A stretch of 23,476 nucleotides of DNA from contig CAYFNI010000033.1 in NCBI GenBank assembly GCA_964344495.1, forward strand, positions 1 through 23,476, read 5' to 3'. This document shows positions 1 through 7,637 of the stretch, in pieces. Position numbers and translations under genes: made by a program. The stretch comes from UBA6136 sp964344495. Lineage in GTDB: Bacteria; Pseudomonadota; Gammaproteobacteria; Methylococcales; Methylococcaceae. The first letter of the stretch is position 1, and the number at the start of each line of letters is the position of its first letter. Under the pieces are notes generated by a model, which was given only the letters and a program-made list of their open reading frames with translations, was not told where the DNA came from and ran no database searches.

Positions 1-331
1 GACTTATTAATAGTAACCTCAGCATTTTGTCTCCTTGATTCCGTATGTGTTGTTCGGGGCCGGCAGTGTACACCTTGGCGCATAACACGCATTCATCATC
101 GGATCACGTAACGGTTGGACGCGCCACGCCGGAATGGGTGGCCTGGTTCAAACCGCCGCAGGTTACTCGAATCCACCGGCTAGCGACAGAACCGGGGCGG
201 TTCACTCCCGCGCTGCAACCTGAGTTTCACCGACGAGCACAACCGGATACGGATTCACCCTGGCTGACCCTCACCCCGCCACTGAGGATGACGCCTGCAA
301 GTTGCTGAACCGCCCCGGGCCAATTGCAAAA
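1..331. other. gene-free stretch downstream of umuC
   Basis: I see no convincing gene. The open frames here have no ribosome-binding site and no protein-like composition. A long-range inverted repeat pairs AACCGCC (151-157) with GGCGGTT (196-202) around a 38-base loop; it has no U-tract, so a terminator for umuC is not supported. The first 50 bases are AT-richer than the rest. Confidence 0.5.
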
Positions 332-1657
332 TCAGATCGCCTTCACGATCGGCAACTGGTCCCACCGGGTTGTATATGCCGCTGTAAGACCGTTACGCTT
401 CATTGCCCACCGCTGGGCAGACGTGTTGCCTCTCCCTTGGGTAGCCAACCAGACTGTGTCACGCCCCATTTCCCGGTTGATCCGGTCGAGTGTGGCCATC
501 AGTTGCTCCCGGTTGCGGGTGGCGGGGCGCGTCTCGACTAACTCGAACATTGACCGCTGCCGTGTGCCTGCGGGTGCCAGATCCAGCAGCATCACCCCGG
601 CCTTCTGATAACGGTAGTTCGGCTTGTAAATGTGCTCAAGGCCGCGCAAGGCCGCCGTAGTCAGCGCCATCGTGTCGCTGGTCTGTTGTTCCAGCCGTAC
701 CGTCACGCTCGGGTGGTACTGGGGCTCAGACGGATTGTGCGGTGGCGTGTTGAGAAACACCTGTAGCGCCTGGGTCTCGGAGCGTTGATGTCGGAGTTTT
801 TCGCACGCCCGTGCCGTGTAGGTGCTGACAGCCTGGCGCAGGGCATGGGGATCGCTGATCAGTTCGCCGAAGCTGCGGGAAGACACAATCTGCTTTTTGG
901 GCGGCGGTACGTCTTCCATCGGCAGGCAGTGAATGCCGCGCAGCTCCAGCGCGGTACGCTCCACCACAACGTTAAAGCGTTGCCGGATCCAGTACGGGTC
1001 GGCCTGACCCAGATCCAGCGCCGAGCGGATTCCCAGCTGCTCCAGCTTCAGCCCCCAGCGCCGGCCGATGCCCCATACATCCGCAACCGGCAGCTCGCCC
1101 AGATAGGCCTGTCGCGCCGAGGACGACACCGCGCAGAGGTTACAGACCCCCGCCGGCCTGAAATCGGGATGCTTCTTCGCCAACCGGTTGGCCAGCTTGG
1201 CCAGTGTCTTGGTCGGACCGATGCCGATACCGACCGGAATACCCACCCATTGCCGGACCTGCCGCCGCAAGGCCACGGCCATCCGGTTGAGGTCGTAATG
1301 ACCAAAGCCGGTCCATTCGAGAAAGGATTCGTCGATCGAATAAATCTCCTGCCGGTCCGAGTAGCCACCGATCACGGTCATCATCCGGCTGGAGAGGTCC
1401 GCATACAGCGTGTAGTTCGACGACAGGGCAATGCCGCCACGCCGCTCGAAGGCCGACCGAATCTTGAAATAGGGCGCGCCCATGGCGATGCCCATGGCCT
1501 TGGCCTCATCCGATCGGGCCACACAGCAGCCATCGTTATTCGACAACACCACGACCGGACGCCCCAGCAGCTTCGGGTTGAACAACCGTTCGCAACTGAC
1601 GTAGAAGTTGTTGCCGTCGATCAGGGCAAAGACGGTATCAGACCTTGTGAATGACAT
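332..1657 (-). CDS. umuC: UmuC, Y-family translesion DNA polymerase (Pol V catalytic subunit)
   Basis: Error-prone polymerase that, with processed UmuD, copies past DNA lesions during the SOS response. The 441-residue length is normal for the family. The N-terminal palm carries DGNNFYVSCE (Asp14) and the catalytic SIDES motif (Asp109, Glu110). The finger/helix-hairpin-helix region (GIGPTKTLAKLANRLAKKHP) and the thumb-to-little-finger part (SSRSFG) follow, and a C-terminal UmuC-specific tail is present. The start ATG at 1655-1657 lies 20 bases inside the end of umuD, so the pair is translationally coupled as in other umuDC operons. The frame looks intact. Confidence 0.95.
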   Translation of the reverse strand: MSFTRSDTVFALIDGNNFYVSCERLFNPKLLGRPVVVLSNNDGCCVARSDEAKAMGIAMGAPYFKIRSAFERRGGIALSSNYTLYADLSSRMMTVIGGYSDRQEIYSIDESFLEWTGFGHYDLNRMAVALRRQVRQWVGIPVGIGIGPTKTLAKLANRLAKKHPDFRPAGVCNLCAVSSSARQAYLGELPVADVWGIGRRWGLKLEQLGIRSALDLGQADPYWIRQRFNVVVERTALELRGIHCLPMEDVPPPKKQIVSSRSFGELISDPHALRQAVSTYTARACEKLRHQRSETQALQVFLNTPPHNPSEPQYHPSVTVRLEQQTSDTMALTTAALRGLEHIYKPNYRYQKAGVMLLDLAPAGTRQRSMFELVETRPATRNREQLMATLDRINREMGRDTVWLATQGRGNTSAQRWAMKRNGLTAAYTTRWDQLPIVKAI

Positions 1658-2234
1658 GGGTCACTACACCCCAGATGACACAGTCCAGGCCCTCGGTGAT
1701 CTGCAAGGGCGGGTAGCGGGGGTTTTCCGGTTGCAGCCAGACCTCGCCGTCCTTCAGTGACAGCCGTTTCACGGTCAGTTCGCCGTTCACGGCCGCAATG
1801 ACCACCTTGCCATCGGCGGGATCAATCGCCCTGTCGACCACCAGCAGATCTCCATCCTGTATGCCCGCGCCGAGCATGGATTCACCCTGTACCCGGACGA
1901 AAAACGTTGCCGCCGGGTGCTCGACGAGGTGTTGATTCAGATCCAGGCGGGCTTCGACATAGTCATCCGCCGGCGATGGAAATCCGGCCGGCACACGATG
2001 CGCGAACAAGGGCAGCGCCGAAGATGGCGGATGCTGCAACGGCAGGCTCACGCCGCGCGTCACCTCGGCCTGCTTGATGGCCTTTAGCCGCTGCAACAGG
2101 TCCAGTACCGGAGGCAAAGCACTCAACGGCACGCGAATGGCTTTGGTGGACTCGCCATAGGCATTGCTGCCGGGCTTCCGGCCGGCACCAGGACGCGCGC
2201 CGCCACGGGTGGATTTGGGGATCTGGGATGGCAT
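1638..2234 (-). CDS. umuD: UmuD-like S24 peptidase with long N-terminal extension
   Basis: Self-cleaving accessory subunit of Pol V. The C-terminal half is classical: the cleavage site reads PAG-FPSPADDYVE (Ala83/Gly84), the nucleophile is Ser119 in GESML and the general base is Lys156 in TVKRL. The protein has 198 residues against about 140 for E. coli UmuD. The extra length is all at the N terminus, before the cleavage site. It starts with an Arg/Gly/Ala-rich basic stretch (RGGARPGAGRKPG, residues 10-22). A strand-then-helix-like segment with TKAIRVP follows. Known long UmuD proteins such as UmuDAb of Acinetobacter act as LexA-like repressors, so a regulatory role is possible here (inference). 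The ribosome-binding site is weak (ACGG), and no ATG inside the extension is better supported. Confidence 0.92.
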   Translation of the reverse strand: MPSQIPKSTRGGARPGAGRKPGSNAYGESTKAIRVPLSALPPVLDLLQRLKAIKQAEVTRGVSLPLQHPPSSALPLFAHRVPAGFPSPADDYVEARLDLNQHLVEHPAATFFVRVQGESMLGAGIQDGDLLVVDRAIDPADGKVVIAAVNGELTVKRLSLKDGEVWLQPENPRYPPLQITEGLDCVIWGVVTHVIHKV

Positions 2235-2546
2235 GAACCGTACCGTATGAAATATGCACGCAAATCATACCAGAGCCCTCGGGGACGCGCCCCTCACCCG
2301 CCTCGCGACCAGCGATACACACGATGGCAACCCGGCCAACGCAACCATGGGGCTGAGAAAGATGCCGGCGCCGAGAGGCCAGCCGGCATATCCGATGCCC
2401 CGCTCAGCCAACGGCGGGGACAGGCTTTTCCTTGACGTGCTCGCGGACTACCAAACCCTGACGTCGGCATGGCTACCACAAGCGGCCCAAATGCCCTAGG
2501 CTAACAGCGGCGAAGCGCCTTGATCGATCAAACACGGGGAAAATTC
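2235..2546. other. intergenic region between umuD and the secreted protein gene
   Basis: Divergent intergenic stretch. The left end holds the umuDC promoter and inverted repeat. The remainder is GC-rich with no recognisable gene; the short frames on both strands lack a ribosome-binding site and any family resemblance. The right end carries the GGGGA ribosome-binding site of the following gene. Confidence 0.5.
2245..2270 (-). promoter_or_regulatory. umuDC promoter region with inverted repeat
   Basis: The plus strand has GTATGA (2245-2250), 14 bases, then TCATAC (2265-2270), a perfect 6-base inverted repeat just upstream of umuD. On the minus strand TATGAT (2264-2269) is a good -10 hexamer about 30 bases before the ATG, so the repeat would overlap the promoter. 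It does not match the gammaproteobacterial LexA box CTGT-N8-ACAG. An operator role is inference. Confidence 0.35.
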
Positions 2547-3461
2547 ATGCCGCACACAGCACAATACCCAAACCAAACCGTCGGCTCGCGTCATGCAGTG
2601 CTACGGGCTTTGCGCGGATGGGCCGCATTGACGGCGATGCTGCTGGCGACGTCTGCGGCTTATTCAGCCAGCATGGGTAGCGGGCGCGCGACACCGCGGA
2701 TATTCACATCGGCCTGGGGCACGCACGGGGCCTCCTCCTGTCCTGGATCGGACGAAACCGGTCTCGACAACATGCCGGTCACCTTCAACTGGTTCATCGA
2801 ACCGTCTTCAGTCGAGGCCAGTGACTTCATCGTGGTGAACGAGGACGGCTCGATCAGGCAGCCGGTCTGTGCCCTGCAATACCCGCCCAACGAATCGGAC
2901 GAGTGGCAAACCGTGAATCTCATCGGCGATTTTGGCGATCCGGTTGATGGCCAACGACCGCAGAAGGTGAAGGTGGTCGGCCAGTTGAAAGGCAAGCCAC
3001 CGGGCGCATCCAGGTGGCGACCGATGACGGGCCTGTCGCCGAAACGCATCACTCAGCTTGAAGCGTCGCCGTTTATGGTGGATGCGTGGATACTGACACC
3101 TGAACTTTACGCTGATGACCCGAACCGCTGCACGACGGGCGAGACCTTTGTGCGTGTGATGTGGTCGAATGGGATCACTGCCTATCCCACCGGCGAGGAG
3201 GTGGGTGAAGCGGTCGTGGCATCGTACCGCGCCATCTTCCGGCTACCCTCCGGCAAGCGGATCAAGGTTACGCCACTCGCTGTGGGTGACTTGTATGACC
3301 ACGCTACCGCGATCATGGCCGACAACATGCACGATCTCTGCCTTCCCGCGGTACCGCCCCGTGCCAGACTGCTGGGGATTTCGATTGACGGCGAGCTGGT
3401 GCAGGACCCGAACGGGGATCCGAATCAGGCGCAAACATTCCTGCTGCAAAACCGTCGTTGA
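2547..3461 (+). CDS. secreted protein of unknown function
   Basis: I do not recognise the family. The 304-residue product starts with a long positively charged n-region and a hydrophobic core (about residues 27-42, AALTAMLLATSAAYSA), a plausible Sec signal with cleavage near AYSA. The mature part is soluble, acidic and mixed in composition, with four Cys spaced to allow periplasmic disulphides. It has phrases like those of beta-sandwich or EF-hand-adjacent proteins (WFIEPSSVEASDF, DPNGDPNQAQ). The ATG at 2547 is preferred over an in-frame TTG at 2520 because GGGGA lies about seven bases upstream. It stands alone between umuDC and the oxidase cassette. No cofactor motif or catalytic signature is visible. 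Confidence 0.75.
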   Translation: MPHTAQYPNQTVGSRHAVLRALRGWAALTAMLLATSAAYSASMGSGRATPRIFTSAWGTHGASSCPGSDETGLDNMPVTFNWFIEPSSVEASDFIVVNEDGSIRQPVCALQYPPNESDEWQTVNLIGDFGDPVDGQRPQKVKVVGQLKGKPPGASRWRPMTGLSPKRITQLEASPFMVDAWILTPELYADDPNRCTTGETFVRVMWSNGITAYPTGEEVGEAVVASYRAIFRLPSGKRIKVTPLAVGDLYDHATAIMADNMHDLCLPAVPPRARLLGISIDGELVQDPNGDPNQAQTFLLQNRR

Positions 3462-3563
3462 CACCAGCGCCTTGCCCGCCGTAATCATCAGTTGATCCGC
3501 ACGGGCCCTCAGCGGAGAGACATCAGGGTGCTTTCAGACAAGAACCCTTATTTAATCTAAGGA

Positions 3564-3604
3564 TTGACCGGTCGCAAAATACATGCACCAATAGTGCATC
3601 TTTT
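3564..3604 (+). promoter_or_regulatory. putative NsrR operator and promoter of the ba3 oxidase cassette
   Basis: ATGCAC (3583-3588) and GTGCAT (3594-3599) form a perfect inverted repeat around CAATA, and the right arm continues CTTTT. The spacing GCA-7 bases-TGC is that of the known NsrR site (half-site AAGATGCATTT, one base between halves, recalled from memory). Placed on that 23-base model the site matches 15 of 22 defined positions. A TTGACC -35 hexamer (3564-3569) lies just upstream, so the -10 would fall inside the repeat, a position suited to repression. The nsrR-like gene is in the same window. Operator function is inferred. Confidence 0.6.
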
Positions 3605-3620
3605 GACATAAGAAACCGTT

Positions 3621-3752
3621 ATGAACGCTCAAAAAAACGATGACGAACCTCGGGGTACCTGGGCACTTCTGGGCCTCGTTGCCATTGCCATGACGCTGGC
3701 ATGGCTCTTTCTTTACTACGGCGTGTTCCTCGCACGCGGCACCCTGCACTAG
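3621..3752 (+). CDS. small single-helix protein, ba3 oxidase subunit IIa-like
   Basis: A 43-residue protein with a polar N terminus (MNAQKNDDEPRG) followed by one hydrophobic helix (about residues 14-36, ending in LFLYYGVFLARG). The ba3 oxidase of Thermus has a third, very small one-helix subunit IIa, and short one-helix genes commonly precede the subunit II gene in this oxidase family. This gene sits 12 bases upstream of subunit II in the same direction and is first behind the promoter. Assignment rests on size, topology and position rather than on conserved residues. Confidence 0.75.
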   Translation: MNAQKNDDEPRGTWALLGLVAIAMTLAWLFLYYGVFLARGTLH

Positions 3753-3764
3753 CGAGGACACTCC

Positions 3765-4361
3765 ATGTCAGACCCTCAAGTGAAGGACACCGCCCGTCAG
3801 GGCATCGCGCAACTGCTGAAACTGCCATCCGAGATGCATATCGACCCTCTCGAGCGGCGCTGGATGGTAGCGGCGTTTGGCATGATTGCGCTGTTTGTCG
3901 GCGTGATTCTCTACTCGGGTTTCTTCGGGCACGTGCATCCGCCAGGCGCCATGGAGACGATCGACTCTTCGAAGCTGCACCTGAGCGAGGAATTCGCCGA
4001 AGACAAGCTCGGCGTGACGGTCAGCCCGGACGGCAGCATCCATGCAACGCTGGTCGCGGCGCGCTACGGCTTCTACCCCCGAGAAATTCGGCTTCCGGCA
4101 GGAAAACCCGTCACCTTCCGCATGGCCACCCAGGATGTCCTCCACGGCATTCATATCCCGATGACTAACATGGGCACCATGATTGTGCCTGGCTACGTCT
4201 CGACGGTGACCACGGTGTTTGTGAAACCGGGGGAATATCCCATGCTCTGCAACGAGTTTTGTGGCATGGGACATGATCATATGTGGAGCAAGCTGGTCGT
4301 TCTCTCCGAGGAGGACTGGCAGAAAAGTATTAACCCGACTCACGCAGGCAAGGCGCCATGA
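3765..4361 (+). CDS. ba3-type cytochrome c oxidase subunit II (CuA protein)
   Basis: Electron-accepting subunit that takes electrons from cytochrome c into the binuclear CuA centre. The 198-residue protein has one transmembrane helix (about residues 33-55) and then a periplasmic cupredoxin domain. CuA ligands are all visible: His127 (DVLHG), Cys162, Cys166, His170 and Met173 in CNEFCGMGHDHM, with Glu164 between the cysteines. One helix instead of the two of A-type subunit II is typical of the B (ba3) family. The cytosolic N terminus of about 32 residues is longer than usual. Its stop codon overlaps the start of subunit I by four bases (ATGA), indicating translational coupling. Confidence 0.93.
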   Translation: MSDPQVKDTARQGIAQLLKLPSEMHIDPLERRWMVAAFGMIALFVGVILYSGFFGHVHPPGAMETIDSSKLHLSEEFAEDKLGVTVSPDGSIHATLVAARYGFYPREIRLPAGKPVTFRMATQDVLHGIHIPMTNMGTMIVPGYVSTVTTVFVKPGEYPMLCNEFCGMGHDHMWSKLVVLSEEDWQKSINPTHAGKAP

Positions 4362-5986
4362 ACCAGAATACTTTGCGCACATTCATCCTGACCCACTTCT
4401 GGATCGCCTTCGGGGCCTTCGGTCTGGCCTGTGTTCTTGGGGTTTATCAGGTCCTTGAGCGGAGCGGTTTCGTTCCGGTACTCGAATCGCCGGAAATCTA
4501 TTTTGCGTCGGTCAGCACCCATGGGGTTCTCATGGGCTTCGTATTGACGACGTTCTTCATCATGGGCTTCGGCTATCTGGTGGCTGCAACCAGCCTGAAA
4601 ATGGCGAACCCGTATCCACGCCTGAGCTGGAGCGGACTGATCATTTCCGCACTCGGCACGCTGATGGCGGCGGTGCCGCTCCTGCTTGGAAAGGCCTCCG
4701 TTCTGTACACGTTTTACCCGCCCATTCAGGCCAGTGTGTTCTTCTATCTTGGGGCAACGCTGTTGGTCGTTGGGTCCTGGTTCTGGGCGGCGGTGATGAT
4801 CCTGATGTTCGCCGACTGGAAAAAAGCCCATCCCGGCGAAAAAGTACCGCTGCCGATGTTTGCCTATACGGCCAATGCCATTCTCTGGCTGTGGACCAGC
4901 GCCGGGGTTGCCCTCGAAGCCGTGTTCCAGCTTCTGCCCTGGGCGACCGGCCTGATTGATACGATTGATGTGGGGCTGGCGCGGACTTTGTTTGCCTGGA
5001 CCTTGCATCCGATCGTGTATTTTTGGCTGATCCCGGCCTACATCGTGCTTTACTCGCTGGCGCCCAAGGCAGCCGGAGGAACCCTGTTCAGCGAGGATCT
5101 GGCCCGGCTGGCCTTCATTCTTCTCATGGTGTTCGGGCTTCCGATCGGTTTCCATCACCTGTATATGGACCCGGAGCAAGGCCAGGGCATCAAGATGATC
5201 CACGGCATCGGCACGTTCCTCGTGGCCTTCCCAACGCTTCTGACCGGCTTCACCGTCATTGCCTCCCTGGAACAGGCGGGCCGACGGGCTGGCGGAGCCG
5301 GGCTGTTTGGCTGGATCGGCACCCTGCCGTGGCGGCAGCCTGTGGTTCTGGCGACCATTCTGGCCTTCATCATGCTGATCGCCGGTGGCTTTGGCGGCAT
5401 CGTCAATGCGAGCTATGCCATGAACGCGATGGTCCACAATACGGCCTGGGTTCCAGGCCACTTCCACCTGATCTTCGGCGGTACCACGGTGATTCTGTAC
5501 TTCGCTGCAGCCTACGCCGTCTGGCCGGCGCTGACCGGCCGCAGGCTGATCGAAGGCTCGCTGCCCCAGGTTCAGCTGTGGTCATGGTTCATCGGCATGA
5601 TTTTCCTCAGCACGCCTTGGCATATTCTCGGCCTTCTGGGGCAACCGCGACGCATTTCGAGCGTGGTCTACAACTCGCTGCTGACGCTTGCCTGGGATCC
5701 TTACGAACTGGCCATGATCATTGGCGGCTCAATCCTGCTGGGTTCGGCCTTGCTGTTCCTGCACATTCTCGCCAAGTCGCAGAAGCGTGGGGCACCCGAG
5801 GCGCCGGCCGATCTGGTCGTTGCCTATGCGGAGCCTGCCCACCCGAGAGCATCGGTACCCGTTCTGCTCAACAGCTTTGGCTTCTGGAATATCGTGATTC
5901 TGGCGTTGATGGTCGCAAACTTCGGCTACCCCATCGCGCAGTTTTTCTTGACCCGGACCTTCGGCTCAACCGCGTGGGGTTTCTAA
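4358..5986 (+). CDS. ba3-type (B-family) haem-copper oxidase subunit I
   Basis: Catalytic subunit reducing O2 to water in the inner membrane. All metal ligands are present: His55 and His370 for the low-spin haem, His368 for haem a3 (VPGHFH), and His217, His266 and His267 for CuB. Tyr221 follows His217 in HPIVY, matching the cross-linked tyrosine of oxygen reductases; NO reductase families such as cNOR or sNOR lack it. The 542-residue protein has the 12-13 hydrophobic helices expected of the family. Phrases such as HPIVYFWLIPAY and FHHLYMDPE resemble the Thermus ba3 enzyme. Thermus ba3 is known to have some NO reductase activity, which is relevant given the nearby NsrR-type sites (inference). 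Confidence 0.95.
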   Translation: MNQNTLRTFILTHFWIAFGAFGLACVLGVYQVLERSGFVPVLESPEIYFASVSTHGVLMGFVLTTFFIMGFGYLVAATSLKMANPYPRLSWSGLIISALGTLMAAVPLLLGKASVLYTFYPPIQASVFFYLGATLLVVGSWFWAAVMILMFADWKKAHPGEKVPLPMFAYTANAILWLWTSAGVALEAVFQLLPWATGLIDTIDVGLARTLFAWTLHPIVYFWLIPAYIVLYSLAPKAAGGTLFSEDLARLAFILLMVFGLPIGFHHLYMDPEQGQGIKMIHGIGTFLVAFPTLLTGFTVIASLEQAGRRAGGAGLFGWIGTLPWRQPVVLATILAFIMLIAGGFGGIVNASYAMNAMVHNTAWVPGHFHLIFGGTTVILYFAAAYAVWPALTGRRLIEGSLPQVQLWSWFIGMIFLSTPWHILGLLGQPRRISSVVYNSLLTLAWDPYELAMIIGGSILLGSALLFLHILAKSQKRGAPEAPADLVVAYAEPAHPRASVPVLLNSFGFWNIVILALMVANFGYPIAQFFLTRTFGSTAWGF

Positions 5987-5988
5987 GC

Positions 5989-6621
5989 ATGCGTAAAACA
6001 ATCCTGGCGGGCGTCCTCCTGGCGCTTCCCTTCAGCGCCTTCACCGGCGAACCTTCGTCCCGTGTGGCCATGAGTCCTGATCTGCTCAAGCAGTTGCATC
6101 AGGCCAACGTCACCCGCGGCCATGAGCTCGCTGCCAGCTGTGGCGCATGCCACGAATCCGGTGGCGCATTCCCGGTTCTGGACGGTCAATTGCCGACTTA
6201 CCTCTACAAGCAGCTTCAGGATTACAAGGACGGGCATCGCTCCAATCCCCTCATGTCCGGCCTGGCAGCCAGCCTGTCAGAAGCAGACATGATTGATCTG
6301 GCCGCTTACTATGGACAACGCCCGCGGGTCCAACCCGCCGCCTCACCGGTGAGTACCAAACCGGTCCTTGCAGTCAGGGGCGACAGCCGCCGAATCCTGC
6401 CGCCCTGTGCTGCTTGCCACGACAGCAACGGAACGGGACAGAAAATCGACATTCCGGCGCTGGCAGGACAAAACGAGGCTTACCTCACCCAGACGCTCAA
6501 GGACTACCAATCAGGCGCTCGCCACAACGATCTTTATGGCCGCATGCGCAGCATCGCCGGGGAGATGACAGATGCGGAAATTCTTGCAGTGGCACGCTAT
6601 TACGCGGGCATGGGTCAGTAG
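5989..6621 (+). CDS. di-haem cytochrome c (c4/c553-like)
   Basis: Periplasmic electron carrier with 210 residues. A Sec signal peptide covers about residues 1-19 (LLALPFSAFTG). Two class I cytochrome domains follow, with haem motifs CGACH (51-55) and CAACH (140-144). Likely Met axial ligands are Met89 (NPLMSGL) and Met186 (GRMRSIAG). Twofold internal similarity (YLYKQLQDYKDGHR versus YLTQTLKDYQSGARH) shows the duplicated c4 architecture. It begins two bases after the stop of subunit I, so it belongs to the oxidase cassette and is probably the donor to the CuA site or an associated subunit. No haem-lipid or membrane anchor is apparent. Confidence 0.92.
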   Translation: MRKTILAGVLLALPFSAFTGEPSSRVAMSPDLLKQLHQANVTRGHELAASCGACHESGGAFPVLDGQLPTYLYKQLQDYKDGHRSNPLMSGLAASLSEADMIDLAAYYGQRPRVQPAASPVSTKPVLAVRGDSRRILPPCAACHDSNGTGQKIDIPALAGQNEAYLTQTLKDYQSGARHNDLYGRMRSIAGEMTDAEILAVARYYAGMGQ

Positions 6622-6808
6622 ACCCCAGCTTGTCGTCCGCGTCCCGGGCGGATGAGGCGAGGCCGGCAACCCAACAAGGACAGGGGCTTGAAGGGCATGC
6701 CACAATGATGACTCCAGACTTCCTGAGGCGGAGTACGCACGAGTTTTAACCGCGTCCGAATGGCTTCCGGGAGATTCGTGCCTGCACTCATAAACGGACT
6801 CATCTTGC

Positions 6809-7264
6809 ATGCATCTCAAGCGCTATACCGATTATTCCCTGCGTGTACTCGTCTACCTTGGACTCCATCCCGATCGGCTGGTGACCATTGCTGAAATTGC
6901 ATCCACATTCGACATCTCAAAAAACCACTTGATGAAGGTGGTAAAAGACCTGGTCGCTGCCGGTTTCATTCAGAGCGTGAAAGGGAAATGCGGTGGACTG
7001 CGTCTTGCCCACGCGCCAGAAAAGATCAATATCGGCGCGGTGGTGCGCCGAATGGAATCTGACTTTTCGCTGGTGGAATGTCTGGGGAGCCACACTACCT
7101 GCCGCATTCTTCCAGCATGCCACCTGAAGCCCCTCCTGAGGGAGGCGGGCGAACGCTTCCTGGCGTCACTGGATGGCTACCATCTGGTCGATGTCCTCGC
7201 GAATCGAAAGGTTCTGCTCCGACTGGTTGCGGATGAAAAGAAGCCGCAGATTCAGTCCCTCTGA
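6809..7264 (+). CDS. nsrR: NsrR-like Rrf2-family transcriptional regulator (NO sensor)
   Basis: A 151-residue Rrf2 protein. The N-terminal winged helix reads MHLKRYTDYSLRVLVYLG, and the recognition region is EIASTFDISKNHLMKVVKDL. The Fe-S ligand loop contains Cys91, Cys98 and Cys104 (ECLGSHTTC-RILPAC). NsrR holds an Fe-S cluster that reacts with NO and releases DNA. E. coli NsrR uses Cys91/96/102 with spacing x4-x5; here it is x6-x5, a variant. IscR-type spacing does not fit. The gene follows the oxidase cassette by 187 bases in the same direction and precedes the globin operon. The upstream purine-rich signal is weak. I see no matching operator before nsrR itself. Confidence 0.88.
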   Translation: MHLKRYTDYSLRVLVYLGLHPDRLVTIAEIASTFDISKNHLMKVVKDLVAAGFIQSVKGKCGGLRLAHAPEKINIGAVVRRMESDFSLVECLGSHTTCRILPACHLKPLLREAGERFLASLDGYHLVDVLANRKVLLRLVADEKKPQIQSL

Positions 7265-7589
7265 CCATGATCCAATCCACCATCACAACCGCCCACCGGG
7301 GTGTTCTCCCGCTCATCCGGCCCCCTCTGCTGCACTGTAGCTGACTCAGCCAAGTTCGCACGGCCGGCGTCGCAAAATTTGGCCGATTGACATGCGTTGA
7401 GCCTAACCCCTTGCGCCCCTTCGGCGTGCCACGAGGCAACCAGCCGTCTCATGGACATTCTTGCGTGTTCCTCCCTCTCTCAAGCTTCCCACCGGGGCAC
7501 GTGCGCAGTTCGACCACTGCTTGTGCTCGGAGCGGGCGCGCCCACCCCAATGGGCCAGCATTGAGGCAATGGTCCGTCTGCCACTGAGC

Positions 7590-7620
7590 TTGCTAATGAA
7601 GCATTTGTTTTGCATCATTA
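7590..7620 (+). promoter_or_regulatory. putative NsrR operator upstream of the truncated haemoglobin operon
   Basis: A 27-base inverted repeat (7594-7620) with arms TAATGAAGCA and TGCATCATTA and one mismatch in ten pairs. The core GCA-TTTGTTT-TGC has exactly the spacing of the site ahead of the oxidase cassette and of the known NsrR site; on the 23-base NsrR model 16 of 22 defined positions match. TTGCTA (7590-7595) and CATCAT (7613-7618), 17 bases apart, could be a -35/-10 pair overlapped by the operator. The site lies 81 bases before the globin ATG. Recognition by the NsrR-like protein is inferred. Confidence 0.65.
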
Positions 7621-7637
7621 GCCGGAAGAGCCAAAAT

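Noticed and set aside
140..185. tRNA T-arm-like phrases (GGTTCAAACC, GGTTACTCGAATCC)
   Set aside because: No cloverleaf, acceptor stem or anticodon arm can be built around them.
45..308. Open frame of 87 codons left of umuC
   Set aside because: No ribosome-binding site, no hydrophobic or domain pattern, and several unlikely runs of Pro and His; probably chance in GC-rich DNA.
785..1654. Long plus-strand frame opposite umuC
   Set aside because: It mirrors the umuC codons on the other strand; umuC has full catalytic motifs.
4340..5467. Long minus-strand frame opposite the oxidase subunit I gene
   Set aside because: Antisense shadow: low hydrophobicity, many His and Gln, no family; subunit I is certain.
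4358..5986. Subunit I as an NO reductase of the sNOR or cNOR type
   Set aside because: The HPIVY tyrosine of oxygen reductases is present and the CuA subunit is standard; kept only as a phylogenetic check.
6636..6652. Hairpin TCCGC/GCGGA after the cytochrome c gene as terminator
   Set aside because: Only five pairs and no T-run; too weak to annotate.
6622..6808. NsrR autoregulatory site before nsrR
   Set aside because: No GCA-7 bases-TGC repeat is present in this gap; GCATGC phrases there have the wrong spacing.
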